Below, in pieces: positions 36,301 through 45,113 of a stretch of DNA of 64,000 bases. Position numbers and translations under genes: made by a program. Under the pieces are notes generated by a model that saw only the letters and a program-made list of their open reading frames with translations, did no database searches and was not told where the DNA came from. The stretch spans positions 1 to 64,000 of the forward strand of contig NZ_AJLT01000012.1 in assembly GCF_000258765.1 (NCBI RefSeq). The letters are read 5' to 3'. Source of the stretch: Gillisia marina (lineage in GTDB: Bacteria; Bacteroidota; Bacteroidia; Flavobacteriales; Flavobacteriaceae). Within the stretch, counting starts at the first letter, position 1. Each line of letters starts with the position of its first letter.

Positions 36301-37537
36301 AATCCGGGATATTATCTATAATTGCCCTTAAAATATTTCGTTCTTCTTCCAGTTTAGATTTAACAGCATTCATCTCTGATGCATTCTTGGCTATGCAAAA
36401 ATTTAATTGCTCTTCTTCTACCCATTTAGCAGACCATACCATTGGAACAATAGACCCATCCTTCTTTTTATACCTATTAGAAAAATTAGTCTTATTATTT
36501 CCTTCCATAATTTCGGTAGCAACGAGTTCTGTTTTATCCCAATCTTCCTTAATAACAAGATCCATATATTTAGTGCCACTTAATTCCTCAGGGGTATAAC
36601 CCCACATTTTAATACAGGCTTCGTTTACTTCTACAAAATTCCCATGTTTATCTATCGTACAAATAACATCTAAAGATTGATCCAGAATAGTTTTATAACG
36701 ATGTTCCAGATCTTTTGTGTGTTTTTTATTCAGTTCAACCTCTGTAATATCTTTAGCAATCCCAAATACGCCGGTTATTTTTCCATCTATTATAATTGGA
36801 AAATTCGTGATGTTTATAATTATTTCAGTCCCCTTAAAGCTCCGCATATTCGTATTATAATTCTGAAATTCACCTTTTACAGCATTGAAAAAATGGTTGA
36901 GAACCATTGCTTGGTCTTTCTCGGGAATAAGTGGCAGAAAACTATGCTTTAATATTTCTGAAATTGAAATTTCAGCCATTTTACATGCGCTCTCATTTGC
37001 ACTTATAAAGTTACCTTGCAAATCGAAAGAATACACAGCGTCTGGGTGGTTATTGAATAGTGACGCAAAGACTTGGGAAGTCTTATTTAAAATTTCAACT
37101 TTTTTAGATGATTCATTTATATTTGAATTGGTTTCTTCATTATAAAATGAATCTACTGCTAAAATATGAATCTCTATGAATTCAATCTTATCTTTTTGAA
37201 CAGGAATTAATCTAAAGCGAAAATTCTTATTTACCTCAATACTTTTTATGATTGTACTGGCTTGATAACCCAATAGAGCCTCTTTAAATAGATTTAAAAA
37301 TTCTTCTAAGTATTCGGTTGAAATTATACCAAATAAACTTTCATTTACTTTTAGAGAACTCTTATAATTAGCTGTAATAAAATCAATTGTTGCAGAATCT
37401 ATACTTTGTACTTTTCCGTTAAGATCTACTTTAATAATATAGTCAGAATTATTCTTTGTAGATTGAACAATCTGATTATTTAATATTTCAGAGATTAGGG
37501 ATTCCCTCTTTAATTTTACAGAATTTTGGCTAGACAT
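33341..37537 (-). CDS. multi-PAS/GAF sensor histidine kinase
   Basis: 1398 residues, no membrane segments. My reading of the order: PAS at about 25-120, 155-270, 283-395 and 405-520; GAF at about 535-675; PAS at about 680-795, 800-915, 920-1030 and 1035-1150; HisKA at about 1180-1245 with His1187 in ASHDLQEPLRMV; HATPase_c at about 1290-1395 with N-box LITNALKYQ, G1 ADNGIGIEEQFF and G2 GTGIGLAICRKII. The HDLQEPLR box is the type seen in bacteriophytochromes, though no bilin-binding PHY domain is present. First gene of the four-gene signalling operon. Ligands are unknown. Confidence 0.92.
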   Translation of the reverse strand: MSSQNSVKLKRESLISEILNNQIVQSTKNNSDYIIKVDLNGKVQSIDSATIDFITANYKSSLKVNESLFGIISTEYLEEFLNLFKEALLGYQASTIIKSIEVNKNFRFRLIPVQKDKIEFIEIHILAVDSFYNEETNSNINESSKKVEILNKTSQVFASLFNNHPDAVYSFDLQGNFISANESACKMAEISISEILKHSFLPLIPEKDQAMVLNHFFNAVKGEFQNYNTNMRSFKGTEIIINITNFPIIIDGKITGVFGIAKDITEVELNKKHTKDLEHRYKTILDQSLDVICTIDKHGNFVEVNEACIKMWGYTPEELSGTKYMDLVIKEDWDKTELVATEIMEGNNKTNFSNRYKKKDGSIVPMVWSAKWVEEEQLNFCIAKNASEMNAVKSKLEEERNILRAIIDNIPDYIFVKNKKDEVMLANKRFYSEYLGRDSEKDILNQLPTEYLPVEEGLEIMKDNRLVMENDKPVINRKDIVYDHNGKKEVILLTKVPFKTGEGEVIGLVGIARNITESYELEQEQKLVSKLIDSLRMSENLQQGLFETISAISEYFNFDVAQAWEVSHTNPNVKETANYKKKEDSGIGLEIRNLSSPQNLVGDVLESHKTEIFLNKESNSVLVGVPIIFDKKVIQVLTFYGKMDRELGIIKEILNRLSLQISSDIQRKNAESQLNNLFKDSPNLIAVIGMDGYLKKVSPSFTKIFGFSEEELLNTPYHEFLHSDEVAVSFERLNEVTQGYKPRSFEGRCRTKCGDWKWISWTPSEIISDNEVINLFGLDVTPLKTANLEMLKFKNIIENFSEGVSILDLKTDDVYFNDSFKKALGYGENEMGYITKIKSTFKNLAQGKQIYNQLLSGKPWNGDIQLINKSKEVLDYQFSGGPILNQNNELIAVYGIHTDISHRKNYEKELKQYNDQVNNILESITDGFFSMTKDWVITYFNSEAEKLFRIPKDVILNKNLWDFFPEAKESISYKNYSKAFKTRKKVSFEDYFAPYDTWFEVNAYPSASGLSVYFKDITTKKRAGEEIRIAKERYDLITKVTHEAIYDWDIPQDTLEWSEAYFSSFGYAIPPLDKGLEHWENQLHPDDKEQVVASLESAMEDNSVDIWEYEYRLIKADKEISIVIDRGLITRNEEGIPIRMIGSLQDISQLKQNAIALEQLNSKLKHRANELATSNAELEQFAYIASHDLQEPLRMVTSFLTQLNKKYKDQLDPKAQQYIFYATDGAVRMRQILLDLLEYSRVGRMDYQLEEIDLNVMINEIKSLHRDLFIEAQGEIIFDKLPKIYAAPIPLQRVLSNLITNALKYQNSENKAEIKIEIIEFLEYWQIDIADNGIGIEEQFFEKIFVVFQRLHSKDQYSGTGIGLAICRKIIENHGGKIWVSSKINKGSTFHITIKKQN

Positions 37538-37691
37538 AAGAATTGGTTAGGGTAAAGTGGGCTTTCAATCCTAAAAGGTAGAAAAGTTTACTTTATAAAG
37601 CAAAGAACCTAGAATAAACCAAAAAAGTTATAGATTAAAATCTACAATGTTAATTGAGAGAGCTTCAAAAAAAAATTATTCAGCTCTAGAT

Positions 37692-39029
37692 TTAAAATAA
37701 TTTTTTGCTTAGTTGAACTCCCGCTCCCAAATTTGGGGATTGGCTATCATTAAAATCTGTACCAACTTGAAGGTTGACATCAAAAGTATCTTGCCACACT
37801 CTAAGATCCAAGTAAGTAGATAGTACTGTATTCTTTTTAAAATTACGCGCTCCTTTCGCCCCATAATTTTTTCTATAACTTGTTAAGAATTTATAAGGCA
37901 TATTTCCTATCACTCCAGAAATTCCAGCATGATGCACAATTATCTTATTATTACTTATCCTAAATCTTTCATCATCCAATGTTATAAATGGCACGCCTAA
38001 AATCCTTCTTTCATAGGTCCAACCCGATCTATATAAATTATTATTAAAATAATTATCATTACCATCGGTAGTAATGTCTTCATCACTTTGGTCTCTCGTA
38101 TAGTAAAACTCGTACATAAAAGAATTAATTAAATTATCTGATTCCGGGCTTTCTACAAAGATTCCATATCTCCCATCGGGAGTATTTCTTAATACTCTAC
38201 CAGAACCGTCTTCAAATAGGTGATTATATAAAATTTCAACTTTATAGTCATTAACCGAAGTATTTATATAGACCTCGTAGCTTCCAAGATGATTTCCAAG
38301 GGCATTTGCTTCCTGTCCACCTACATTGTTATTTCCTTCTTTTCCGATAAAAACATTTGTATAATCTCCAAAACTTCCTGGCAATTTTCCGAAATCGGGT
38401 GCATCTCCTGCCCATTGAACAAAATGTTGAAGTCCAACTTTGATTTTGAAATTATTTATTTTATCAAAAATTATATGAAAACTTTTATGATGAATTCTTG
38501 TATTTTCAACATGCCTTTCATCATCCGTTATAAATTCTTCTAGAGTACCGTCTATACTTAAACCAGACTTTTTAGATATGGTTATTGGATTTTTAAGCGA
38601 AAAACTAATTCCAGGTAAAGGTCTTGCATTTAAAGACCAAAGAATATTCTGATTACTTGCACTTAAGCCATCATATAATTCATCTTTCTGCTTTCTTCCT
38701 GCATGAACCTTTAACCAATAATTCTCAAGCATTATATAGGATTCATCTAGTTGTAATTTTTCTGTATAGCCATCATGAAACAATCCTCCAACTCCTACTT
38801 CCAATCTCGCGTGTCTTGTAAATTGGTAAGTAGCCTTGCCACTAAAAAATGCTGAGATATTACTTGATTCATCTATCCGCCCCCGCTGATTACTATGAAT
38901 CCAAAATGGCGATTCTTCTTGGGAATATACAATCCCTGTTAAGGCCCCAAAACCTTCGTACTTTACCTGTTGAGCATTTAATAAGAGAGAACCACTTAAA
39001 ATAAGCAGAAAGGTTAATGAAAGTTTCAT
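37692..39029 (-). CDS. Wzi-like outer-membrane capsule assembly protein
   Basis: 445 residues with a signal peptide (MKLSLTFLLILSGSLLLNAQ). The mature part is a beta-barrel-like series of amphipathic strands with Gly/Tyr/Phe alternation, including PFWIHSNQRGRID, LHAGRKQKDELYDGLSA-like motif (VHAGRKQKDELYDGLSAS) and a C-terminal aromatic residue (LSKKLF), as in outer membrane barrels. The Wzi family anchors capsule polysaccharide at the cell surface. It is divergent from the phosphatase gene cpsB and next to wzc and wza, which supports the assignment. Confidence 0.83.
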   Translation of the reverse strand: MKLSLTFLLILSGSLLLNAQQVKYEGFGALTGIVYSQEESPFWIHSNQRGRIDESSNISAFFSGKATYQFTRHARLEVGVGGLFHDGYTEKLQLDESYIMLENYWLKVHAGRKQKDELYDGLSASNQNILWSLNARPLPGISFSLKNPITISKKSGLSIDGTLEEFITDDERHVENTRIHHKSFHIIFDKINNFKIKVGLQHFVQWAGDAPDFGKLPGSFGDYTNVFIGKEGNNNVGGQEANALGNHLGSYEVYINTSVNDYKVEILYNHLFEDGSGRVLRNTPDGRYGIFVESPESDNLINSFMYEFYYTRDQSDEDITTDGNDNYFNNNLYRSGWTYERRILGVPFITLDDERFRISNNKIIVHHAGISGVIGNMPYKFLTSYRKNYGAKGARNFKKNTVLSTYLDLRVWQDTFDVNLQVGTDFNDSQSPNLGAGVQLSKKLF

Positions 39030-39049
39030 ATAAAAATTAAATAAGTGTA

Positions 39050-39066
39050 AAGATGCTCAGCATCTT
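39050..39066. promoter_or_regulatory. 17-base palindrome in the wzi/cpsB divergent spacer
   Basis: AAGATGCT-C-AGCATCTT, perfect eight-base arms and one central base. It lies in the 84-base gap between two divergent starts, so a bound protein could act on both. No T run, so not a simple terminator. Confidence 0.45.
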
Positions 39067-39113
39067 ATTTTAGTGATAAAAATATGTAATTTTATGCGAT
39101 ATAATTAAACTTT

Positions 39114-39857
39114 ATGATTTCCATTTTCAGAAAAAAAGAATTCCTAGTAGACCATTTGCAAGGAATTACAGATATACACAACCATATTTTACCTGGGATT
39201 GATGATGGGGCACAAAATATAGAAGACTCTATTAGTTTACTTGAGAAATTTAGTGATATAGGAATTAGTAAATTTATTGCGACACCACATATAATGAACG
39301 ACTATTATCCTAACACTCCAAAAACAATAAATAATGCTCTAGCGCTTTTAAATAAGGGAATTAGCGAAAATGAAAAATTAAAAAATACTGAAATACATTT
39401 TGCTGCAGAATATATGATGGATCAAAATTTTTTAGATCTAATGAAAACCGAGAAGCTTTTACCATTGAAAGATAATATGGTTCTTGTTGAAATGTCCTAT
39501 TTCCAGGCCCCTATTAATTTGAATGAGATTTTATTTAAGCTTCAAACCAACGGATATAAACCAGTTTTAGCCCATCCTGAGAGATATGCATTTTATCATG
39601 CTAAAGATTTATCTAAATATGAAGATTTGAAAAATAGAGGTTGTTTATTCCAATTAAATACGTTATCACTCACTCCCCATTATGGAAGCAATATGCAAAA
39701 ATTCGCATATAGACTATTGGAAAACGGTATGATCGACTTTATTGGCAGCGATGCGCATAGAATTCAACATATAGAAAAATTACAAGCCATAAAGTTGGAA
39801 AAAAAACATCTAAATAAAATAGATAAAGTACTTACTAAAACGAGAGATGAGTTTTAG
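39114..39857 (+). CDS. CpsB/CapC-type (YwqE-like) protein-tyrosine phosphatase
   Basis: 247 residues. PHP-domain metallophosphatase of the CpsB/YwqE family, which dephosphorylates the tyrosine cluster of capsule co-polymerase kinases. Motifs: DIHNHILPGIDDGAQNIEDS (metal ligands His), FIATPHIMNDYYPN, FAAEYMMD, VLAHPERYAFY and FIGSDAHR. It ends six bases from the end of the convergent wzc kinase gene, its expected substrate. Cytoplasmic. All motif residues seem intact. Confidence 0.92.
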   Translation: MISIFRKKEFLVDHLQGITDIHNHILPGIDDGAQNIEDSISLLEKFSDIGISKFIATPHIMNDYYPNTPKTINNALALLNKGISENEKLKNTEIHFAAEYMMDQNFLDLMKTEKLLPLKDNMVLVEMSYFQAPINLNEILFKLQTNGYKPVLAHPERYAFYHAKDLSKYEDLKNRGCLFQLNTLSLTPHYGSNMQKFAYRLLENGMIDFIGSDAHRIQHIEKLQAIKLEKKHLNKIDKVLTKTRDEF

Positions 39858-39863
39858 CAGTAA

Positions 39864-42263
39864 TTATTTATTTAAAACTTTTTTCTTAATTCTTTTCCAT
39901 CTAGTCTCCTCATCTGTACCATATCCATATCCATACCCATAATTGTAACCATATTTGGAACCGTAAGAAAATTTTGAATAGTCAACATCATTTAAAATGA
40001 TTGCTAATCCTTTAAGCTTTCCTTGCTGCTTCAATTCTTTAGGAAATTCTAACAATTTCTTTTCAGTATAACCAGCTCTAGTTATATAAAGTGTCGTATC
40101 TGCTAAAGGACTAATAAGTAGCGTATCTGTAACAATCATAGTAGGAGCAGTATCTACGATTACGAAATCATAAATTCTTGACAAATCTTCCAGTAGAATT
40201 CCCATACGATCACTCATAAATAATTCAGCAGGGTTTGGAGGAATTGAACCGGATAAGATTAAATCGACTTTAACCTTCTTATCTAAGGAGTCATTAATTA
40301 TATTATTTGTTACTAAATCGTAATTATATAGGAAATCAGATAGACCTTTGCTCTCCATAGGTAAATCGATATATCTGTGCAATTTGGGATTTCTAATATC
40401 TGCCCCTATAATAACCACTTTCTTATTACTAGTAGATAATGTACGAGCTAAATTATAAGAAATAAACGTTTTACCCTCTCCCTTAATAGTTGATGTTACA
40501 TAAATTATTTCACCTCTATTATCAGCTTTAGGTTTTAACAAGTACGCCAAGTTGGTTCTTAAAATCCTAAAAGATTCTGCAAGAGGCGATCTGTCATTTA
40601 ATTGTATAATCTCCTCTTGATTCTCGCCGATTTTTGGGATTTCTCCCAGAAAGGGAATGTTCTTAGTTAGTGGTGCAAGATCACCTTTATGATGAACCTT
40701 GGTATCTAAAATAAATTTAATTAAAAGGATAATTATCGGTAAAATAAGTCCCACTAAAAAACCTCCAACCAGAATCAATCCTGGAGCTGGGTCTACAGGA
40801 TCTGATATTGTATACGCAGGATCTATAACTTTTGCAACAGGAGAGGTCACAGCAAATGCTATGGCAGCTTCTTCTCTTCGCTGCAAAAGAAATAAATAAA
40901 GTTGTTCTTTAATTTGTTGTTGTCTTTCAATGCCTCGCATTCCTTTTTCCATTCCTGGAAAAGAATTAAACTTACTGTCCGATTGTCTACCTAAAGATTC
41001 CAATTCACTTTTCTGAATTTTCAAAGAATTTTGATAGCTACTTATATTTTCAAAAAGACTGGTTCTCAAACCATCAATCTGATCTGTCAAATTTTTAACC
41101 ACAGGATTTTCTGGAGTAGAAGAAACCAATAATTTATTTCGTTCAAGAATCAGTGTATTAAAAGTGGAAATCAAACCTGAAATCCCACCGTCTTGAATAC
41201 CCAAATTAATAGGTAATAGCTCATAGTTACTCGTAGAATTAAGCTTGTCCTTTATGGAATTAACAATAAGAAGTTGTGTTTCTATACTAAAAATCTCCTG
41301 ATCTGCCTGGCTGGATTTCGAAATATATTCCTGAGCACCGGAATATACATCCATAATCTGATTATCACGTTTAAAACTGGCCATTCCTCCTTCTACAGAA
41401 TCCAATTCACTTGTAATTAATTCTAATCTATTCTGGATAAACTCAGTAGTACTTCCTGCGACTCGACTCTTATCTGCAACCCCATCCCTATTAAATTGAA
41501 ACATTAGATTATTCAAAAAATCTCTTGATCGGTTGCTTTCTTCTTGGATAACCGATAAAGATAATATGTCTACAGCATTTCCTTTTGGTCCAATCGACAG
41601 ACTTTGTATATATTTTTCAGCAACATTAACAACTGGTCTAATCTGTATATGAATATTCTTAGTATTTTTAAATTTTATACCACCATAAGAATCTCTGGGA
41701 AGAATTGAAAATTTTAAATTTTTATATTCTATTATCTCTCCTAGCGTATACTCTTTAGAAAATAAATCATTGTTAGTTAAAAGTTGAAACTTAGAATCTG
41801 ATATTGGATTTACGTAAAAATCCTCAGATAGATTATTAATAATAGAATCAGGCGTGACAAATTTTATTACTACAGCACTAGATTTATATGCTTCAGTTGT
41901 AATGACATTTCCTTCCACAAAATAAAGAATATTATGGTCCAGTTCATCCACAACTTTCTCTACTAATCTTTTAGATTTAAGAGTTACAATTTGATTATCT
42001 AAGGTATTTTGGCCAAAGGTTAAAATCGAACCACCGCCAGAAGGAATGGCACTCGCCATACTATTATCGCTTTCCTTTAGAATCATCATGGAAGCGTCTG
42101 AGCGATACTGAGGGATAGTATATCGATTATATAAGTATGCAATTAAGCCGCCTATTAAAAATCCAAACAATAACCATTTCCAATAGCCCAGGTATTTAAA
42201 TAGCTCAGCTTTTAAATCAAAATTGGATTCTTTGTCTTCGGATAAATATTCTAATTCTTCCAT
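39864..42263 (-). CDS. wzc: Wzc-like polysaccharide co-polymerase tyrosine kinase
   Basis: 799 residues. An N-terminal Wzz domain (helix at about 28-48, then periplasmic part with RSDASMMILKES), a GNVR segment with coiled coils, a second helix at about 500-520 (ILVGGFLVGLILPIIILLI), and a cytosolic BY-kinase domain. Walker A is in VTSTIKGEGKTFISYNLA, A' in VVIIGADIRNPKLH and B in FVIVDTAPTM. The C-terminus has a Tyr/Gly cluster (YGYNYGYGYGYG) for autophosphorylation, with ten tyrosines in about 25 residues. It drives chain length and export with Wza, whose gene lies five bases upstream. Opposed by the convergent CpsB phosphatase. Confidence 0.93.
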   Translation of the reverse strand: MEELEYLSEDKESNFDLKAELFKYLGYWKWLLFGFLIGGLIAYLYNRYTIPQYRSDASMMILKESDNSMASAIPSGGGSILTFGQNTLDNQIVTLKSKRLVEKVVDELDHNILYFVEGNVITTEAYKSSAVVIKFVTPDSIINNLSEDFYVNPISDSKFQLLTNNDLFSKEYTLGEIIEYKNLKFSILPRDSYGGIKFKNTKNIHIQIRPVVNVAEKYIQSLSIGPKGNAVDILSLSVIQEESNRSRDFLNNLMFQFNRDGVADKSRVAGSTTEFIQNRLELITSELDSVEGGMASFKRDNQIMDVYSGAQEYISKSSQADQEIFSIETQLLIVNSIKDKLNSTSNYELLPINLGIQDGGISGLISTFNTLILERNKLLVSSTPENPVVKNLTDQIDGLRTSLFENISSYQNSLKIQKSELESLGRQSDSKFNSFPGMEKGMRGIERQQQIKEQLYLFLLQRREEAAIAFAVTSPVAKVIDPAYTISDPVDPAPGLILVGGFLVGLILPIIILLIKFILDTKVHHKGDLAPLTKNIPFLGEIPKIGENQEEIIQLNDRSPLAESFRILRTNLAYLLKPKADNRGEIIYVTSTIKGEGKTFISYNLARTLSTSNKKVVIIGADIRNPKLHRYIDLPMESKGLSDFLYNYDLVTNNIINDSLDKKVKVDLILSGSIPPNPAELFMSDRMGILLEDLSRIYDFVIVDTAPTMIVTDTLLISPLADTTLYITRAGYTEKKLLEFPKELKQQGKLKGLAIILNDVDYSKFSYGSKYGYNYGYGYGYGTDEETRWKRIKKKVLNK

Positions 42264-42268
42264 TTGTT

Positions 42269-43030
42269 CTATCTAGTAAAAAGAATAACTAAGCTAACGG
42301 CTGTTGTAAATAAAGAAATTAGGCCTGTGTAACTCGTTATGAATCCGGCTGTTTTAATTTGTCTATAAGTTGGTTCCACATAAACAATATCATTTTGCTT
42401 TAAATAGTAAAAAGGGTTTTTAAAAACTTCAGAACTTGTAATATCCACTCTACCAACTGATATTACACCATCAATTTCTCTAATTACCACTATATTTTCT
42501 CTTTTCCCGGTATATTTAATATCACCCACAGTTGCTATTAGTTCAGGAAAACTAATTTGTTCATTCGCAACTTGCACTACTCCAGGGCTTCCCACTTCTC
42601 CAAGTACGGTAATTCTAAAGTTTAAGAGTCTAACAGAAACAACAGCATCTTTAACATATACTTTTATTTTTTTTGTAAGAAAAGATTCTAATTCAGATCT
42701 GGATTTATTGATAACGTTAATTTGGCCTAATACCGGAAATTGAATATCTCCATTAACATCCACAAGATAACCTCTTAGAGCTGCATTCTGTTGACCACCA
42801 ACACTACCTTGCTGATTACTTTGCACTTTGTTAAAAGGAGCTGCTACTAATTCATCTAAGGACGTTACATCGATTTGTAAGATATCATTTACCTCTATCA
42901 CAGGCTCAAATTTCATAAGGCTTTGGAGATTTTCTATATCTTCAGGTTCCTGAAAATAAACAATTTCTTTTTTGGTGGAGCAGCTTGCAAGCACAAACAA
43001 GGATACTAAAATTAAAAACTTATTTTTCAT
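42269..43030 (-). CDS. wza: Wza-like polysaccharide export lipoprotein
   Basis: 253 residues from the ATG at 43030; a start seven codons upstream exists but MKNKFLILVSLFVLASC is the proper lipoprotein signal peptide. The Poly_export domain begins near EVNDILQIDVTSLDELVAAP, followed by SLBB-type beta-grasp segments (RGYLVDVNGDIQFPVLGQIN, FRITVLGEVGSPGVVQV) and a C-terminal helix (about 232-252) that crosses the outer membrane. It forms the outer membrane channel with Wzc below. Located five bases before wzc. Confidence 0.92.
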   Translation of the reverse strand: MKNKFLILVSLFVLASCSTKKEIVYFQEPEDIENLQSLMKFEPVIEVNDILQIDVTSLDELVAAPFNKVQSNQQGSVGGQQNAALRGYLVDVNGDIQFPVLGQINVINKSRSELESFLTKKIKVYVKDAVVSVRLLNFRITVLGEVGSPGVVQVANEQISFPELIATVGDIKYTGKRENIVVIREIDGVISVGRVDITSSEVFKNPFYYLKQNDIVYVEPTYRQIKTAGFITSYTGLISLFTTAVSLVILFTR

Positions 43031-43048
43031 TAAAATTGGGTCAGGATG

Positions 43049-43056
43049 CAAATATA
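43049..43056 (-). promoter_or_regulatory. -7 element TATATTTG before wza
   Basis: An exact TAnnTTTG lies 19 bases upstream of the wza start, but the nearest TTTG is 32 bases away, too far. A weak candidate that would give a separate wza-wzc transcript. Confidence 0.3.
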
Positions 43057-43093
43057 AAAGGTTAAGCTTAAAAAATGAGAAGAACTATCAAAA

Positions 43094-45096
43094 TTAAGTT
43101 GTTTTATTGATTAACTCTGCACTCTTCTTTTCTATAGACAACTTATCGAGGCTTTGGTATGAGGAATTATTACTTATAAATTCTGGAATTAATTCTTTCA
43201 ATTTTGCAACAACTTTGTCGTTTTTCAGCTTGGCCGCAGATTTTATAATTTTTTTCTACCTTGTCATTGATAGATACATAATCTTGAACTTTATCTATTC
43301 CTATCATTATTTTTTTTATGATGGGTTGGCAGCGTCTTACATTCATCATTTAATAGTTCTTCATAAAGCTTTTCACCAGGACGAAGTCCGGTAATTTTCA
43401 CCTTAATATTTTTATTCGGGGTATACCCAGCTAGTTTAATCATTTTAATAGCGAGATCCATAATTTTTACAGGTTCGCCCATATCAAAAATAAAAATCTC
43501 TCCACCTTTCCCCATCGTTCCAGCTTCCAATACCAATTGGCAAGCTTCAGGAATTGTCATGAAATAGCGGATAATATCTGGATGGGTAATTGTTACAGGT
43601 CCACCTTTTTCTATCTGTTTTCTAAATAACGGAACCACAGAACCATTAGAACCTAAAACATTCCCAAATCTGGTAGTTATAAACTTAGTTTCCTTTTTAT
43701 CAAATTTAGCCTGATTATGATAAAGCGATTGGACATACATTTCTGCCGCCCTTTTTGAAGCTCCCATCACATTACTTGGATTCACAGCTTTGTCTGTAGA
43801 AACCATTACAAAATGGCCCACGTCATATTTGACTGCTAAGTCTGCTAGATTTTTTGTTCCGCGAATATTTACTGAAATGGCCTCATGAGGATTTGCCTCC
43901 ATCAAAGGAACATGCTTATAGGCTGCAGCATGATAAACCACATCTATACTATGGTTTTGAAACATCAACTCTAATCTTTTTTGATTTCCTACATCACAAA
44001 TTATAAATCTACATTTTAATTCAGGATATTTAGCTTCTACTTCTAATTGAAGATTATGTAAAGGTGTTTCTGCCTGATCTAAAATAATTAACTTCTTAGG
44101 ACTATATTGTGCAACTTGTCTTACAATTTCACTTCCTATAGACCCGGCACCACCAGTTACTAATATTGTTTTTCCGGTGAGCTGTGCAGTTTTGTTTTCT
44201 CTATCTAATACGATTGGTTCTCTATCTAACAGGTCCTCGATTTGCAAAGTCTTAACTTTCTGAGATATCGGTTTATCATCATCTTCCCAACTAGAAACGA
44301 GAGGTGCATTAAAAACTTGAATGTCATTCTCCAAACAATCCTCTACAATTGCAAATTTTTCTTCAGATGTGAAATTTTGCTCAGTAAGAATAACAGCCGA
44401 TGCATTTAAATTTTTAAGTTGATTATGAATAGTTGTTCTATATTTTACAACAGGTTTATCAAGAATTCTAATACTATTATTATGTTTAGTTTTTGTAAGA
44501 AAACCAACGATTTTAAATCTCCTTGGATGCTCAATATTTAAAGCTCCTGCAATAGAAATTGCATTTTCATCTGCCCCCAAAATAACTGCCCTTTTTATGG
44601 TATCTCCTCTAAGAACAATCTTATAAAACTCATAAACTTGTTTAACACCTAAACGAAATAAAAAGAGTAAAGAAAATGAGATCCATAAATTGATCAATAA
44701 CCCACCTATTAAAAAAATCTTTTCTCCAATTACAAAAAATGTAATGTAATTAATTACCATTAAGGTCAAAAAGGAGGAAGCTGTTGCCAATATTAGCTTT
44801 AAGGCATCGATATTAGAAGAATACCTAATAATCCCAGCATACGTTTTGAAAACAAAGAAGAAAAAGATATTTGTTAGGACAACAATTATCGCTTTTAGAG
44901 GGAAATCTAAAAGCGTATAGTAGTTTGGTGTAAGATCTACAATTATTAAAATTGTAAGCAATGATGATATTGAAACTAGAAATATATCAATAAGAAATAC
45001 TGCCCATCTAGGGAGATACTTTAAGTTTCTTAAATTTAAAGCACTATCTGTAGAGGCTAAACTTAATTTTAATGCTGAAAGTAACCGTTCACCCAT
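43094..45096 (-). CDS. membrane-bound UDP-GlcNAc 4,6-dehydratase, PglF/CapD type (two homopolymer breaks)
   Basis: About 666 residues after removing one base from T8 43310-43317 and one from T7 43249-43255. As written the protein ends early in KTLPTHHKKNNDRNR; corrected it runs KKIMIGIDKVQDYVSI and ends at the stop at 43094. Four membrane helices lie in the first about 130 residues, then a Rossmann CoA-binding-like part and the SDR domain with TGGAGSIGSEIVRQV. The active site is MVSTDKAVNPSNVMGASKR, with Met-x3-Lys in place of Tyr-x3-Lys as in PglF. It makes UDP-4-keto-6-deoxy-GlcNAc. The next genes supply the aminotransferase, acetyltransferase and phosphoglycosyltransferase. Confidence 0.88.
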
Positions 45097-45113
45097 TTAT
45101 AAAATATTTTAAT

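Noticed and set aside
30745-37145. Many plus-strand frames of 60-120 codons across the kinase operon
   Set aside because: All lie opposite well-supported PAS, receiver and kinase domains.
43107-43394. Plus-strand frame of 95 codons
   Set aside because: It lies antisense to the C-terminal part of the 4,6-dehydratase, which continues on the minus strand once two homopolymers are corrected.
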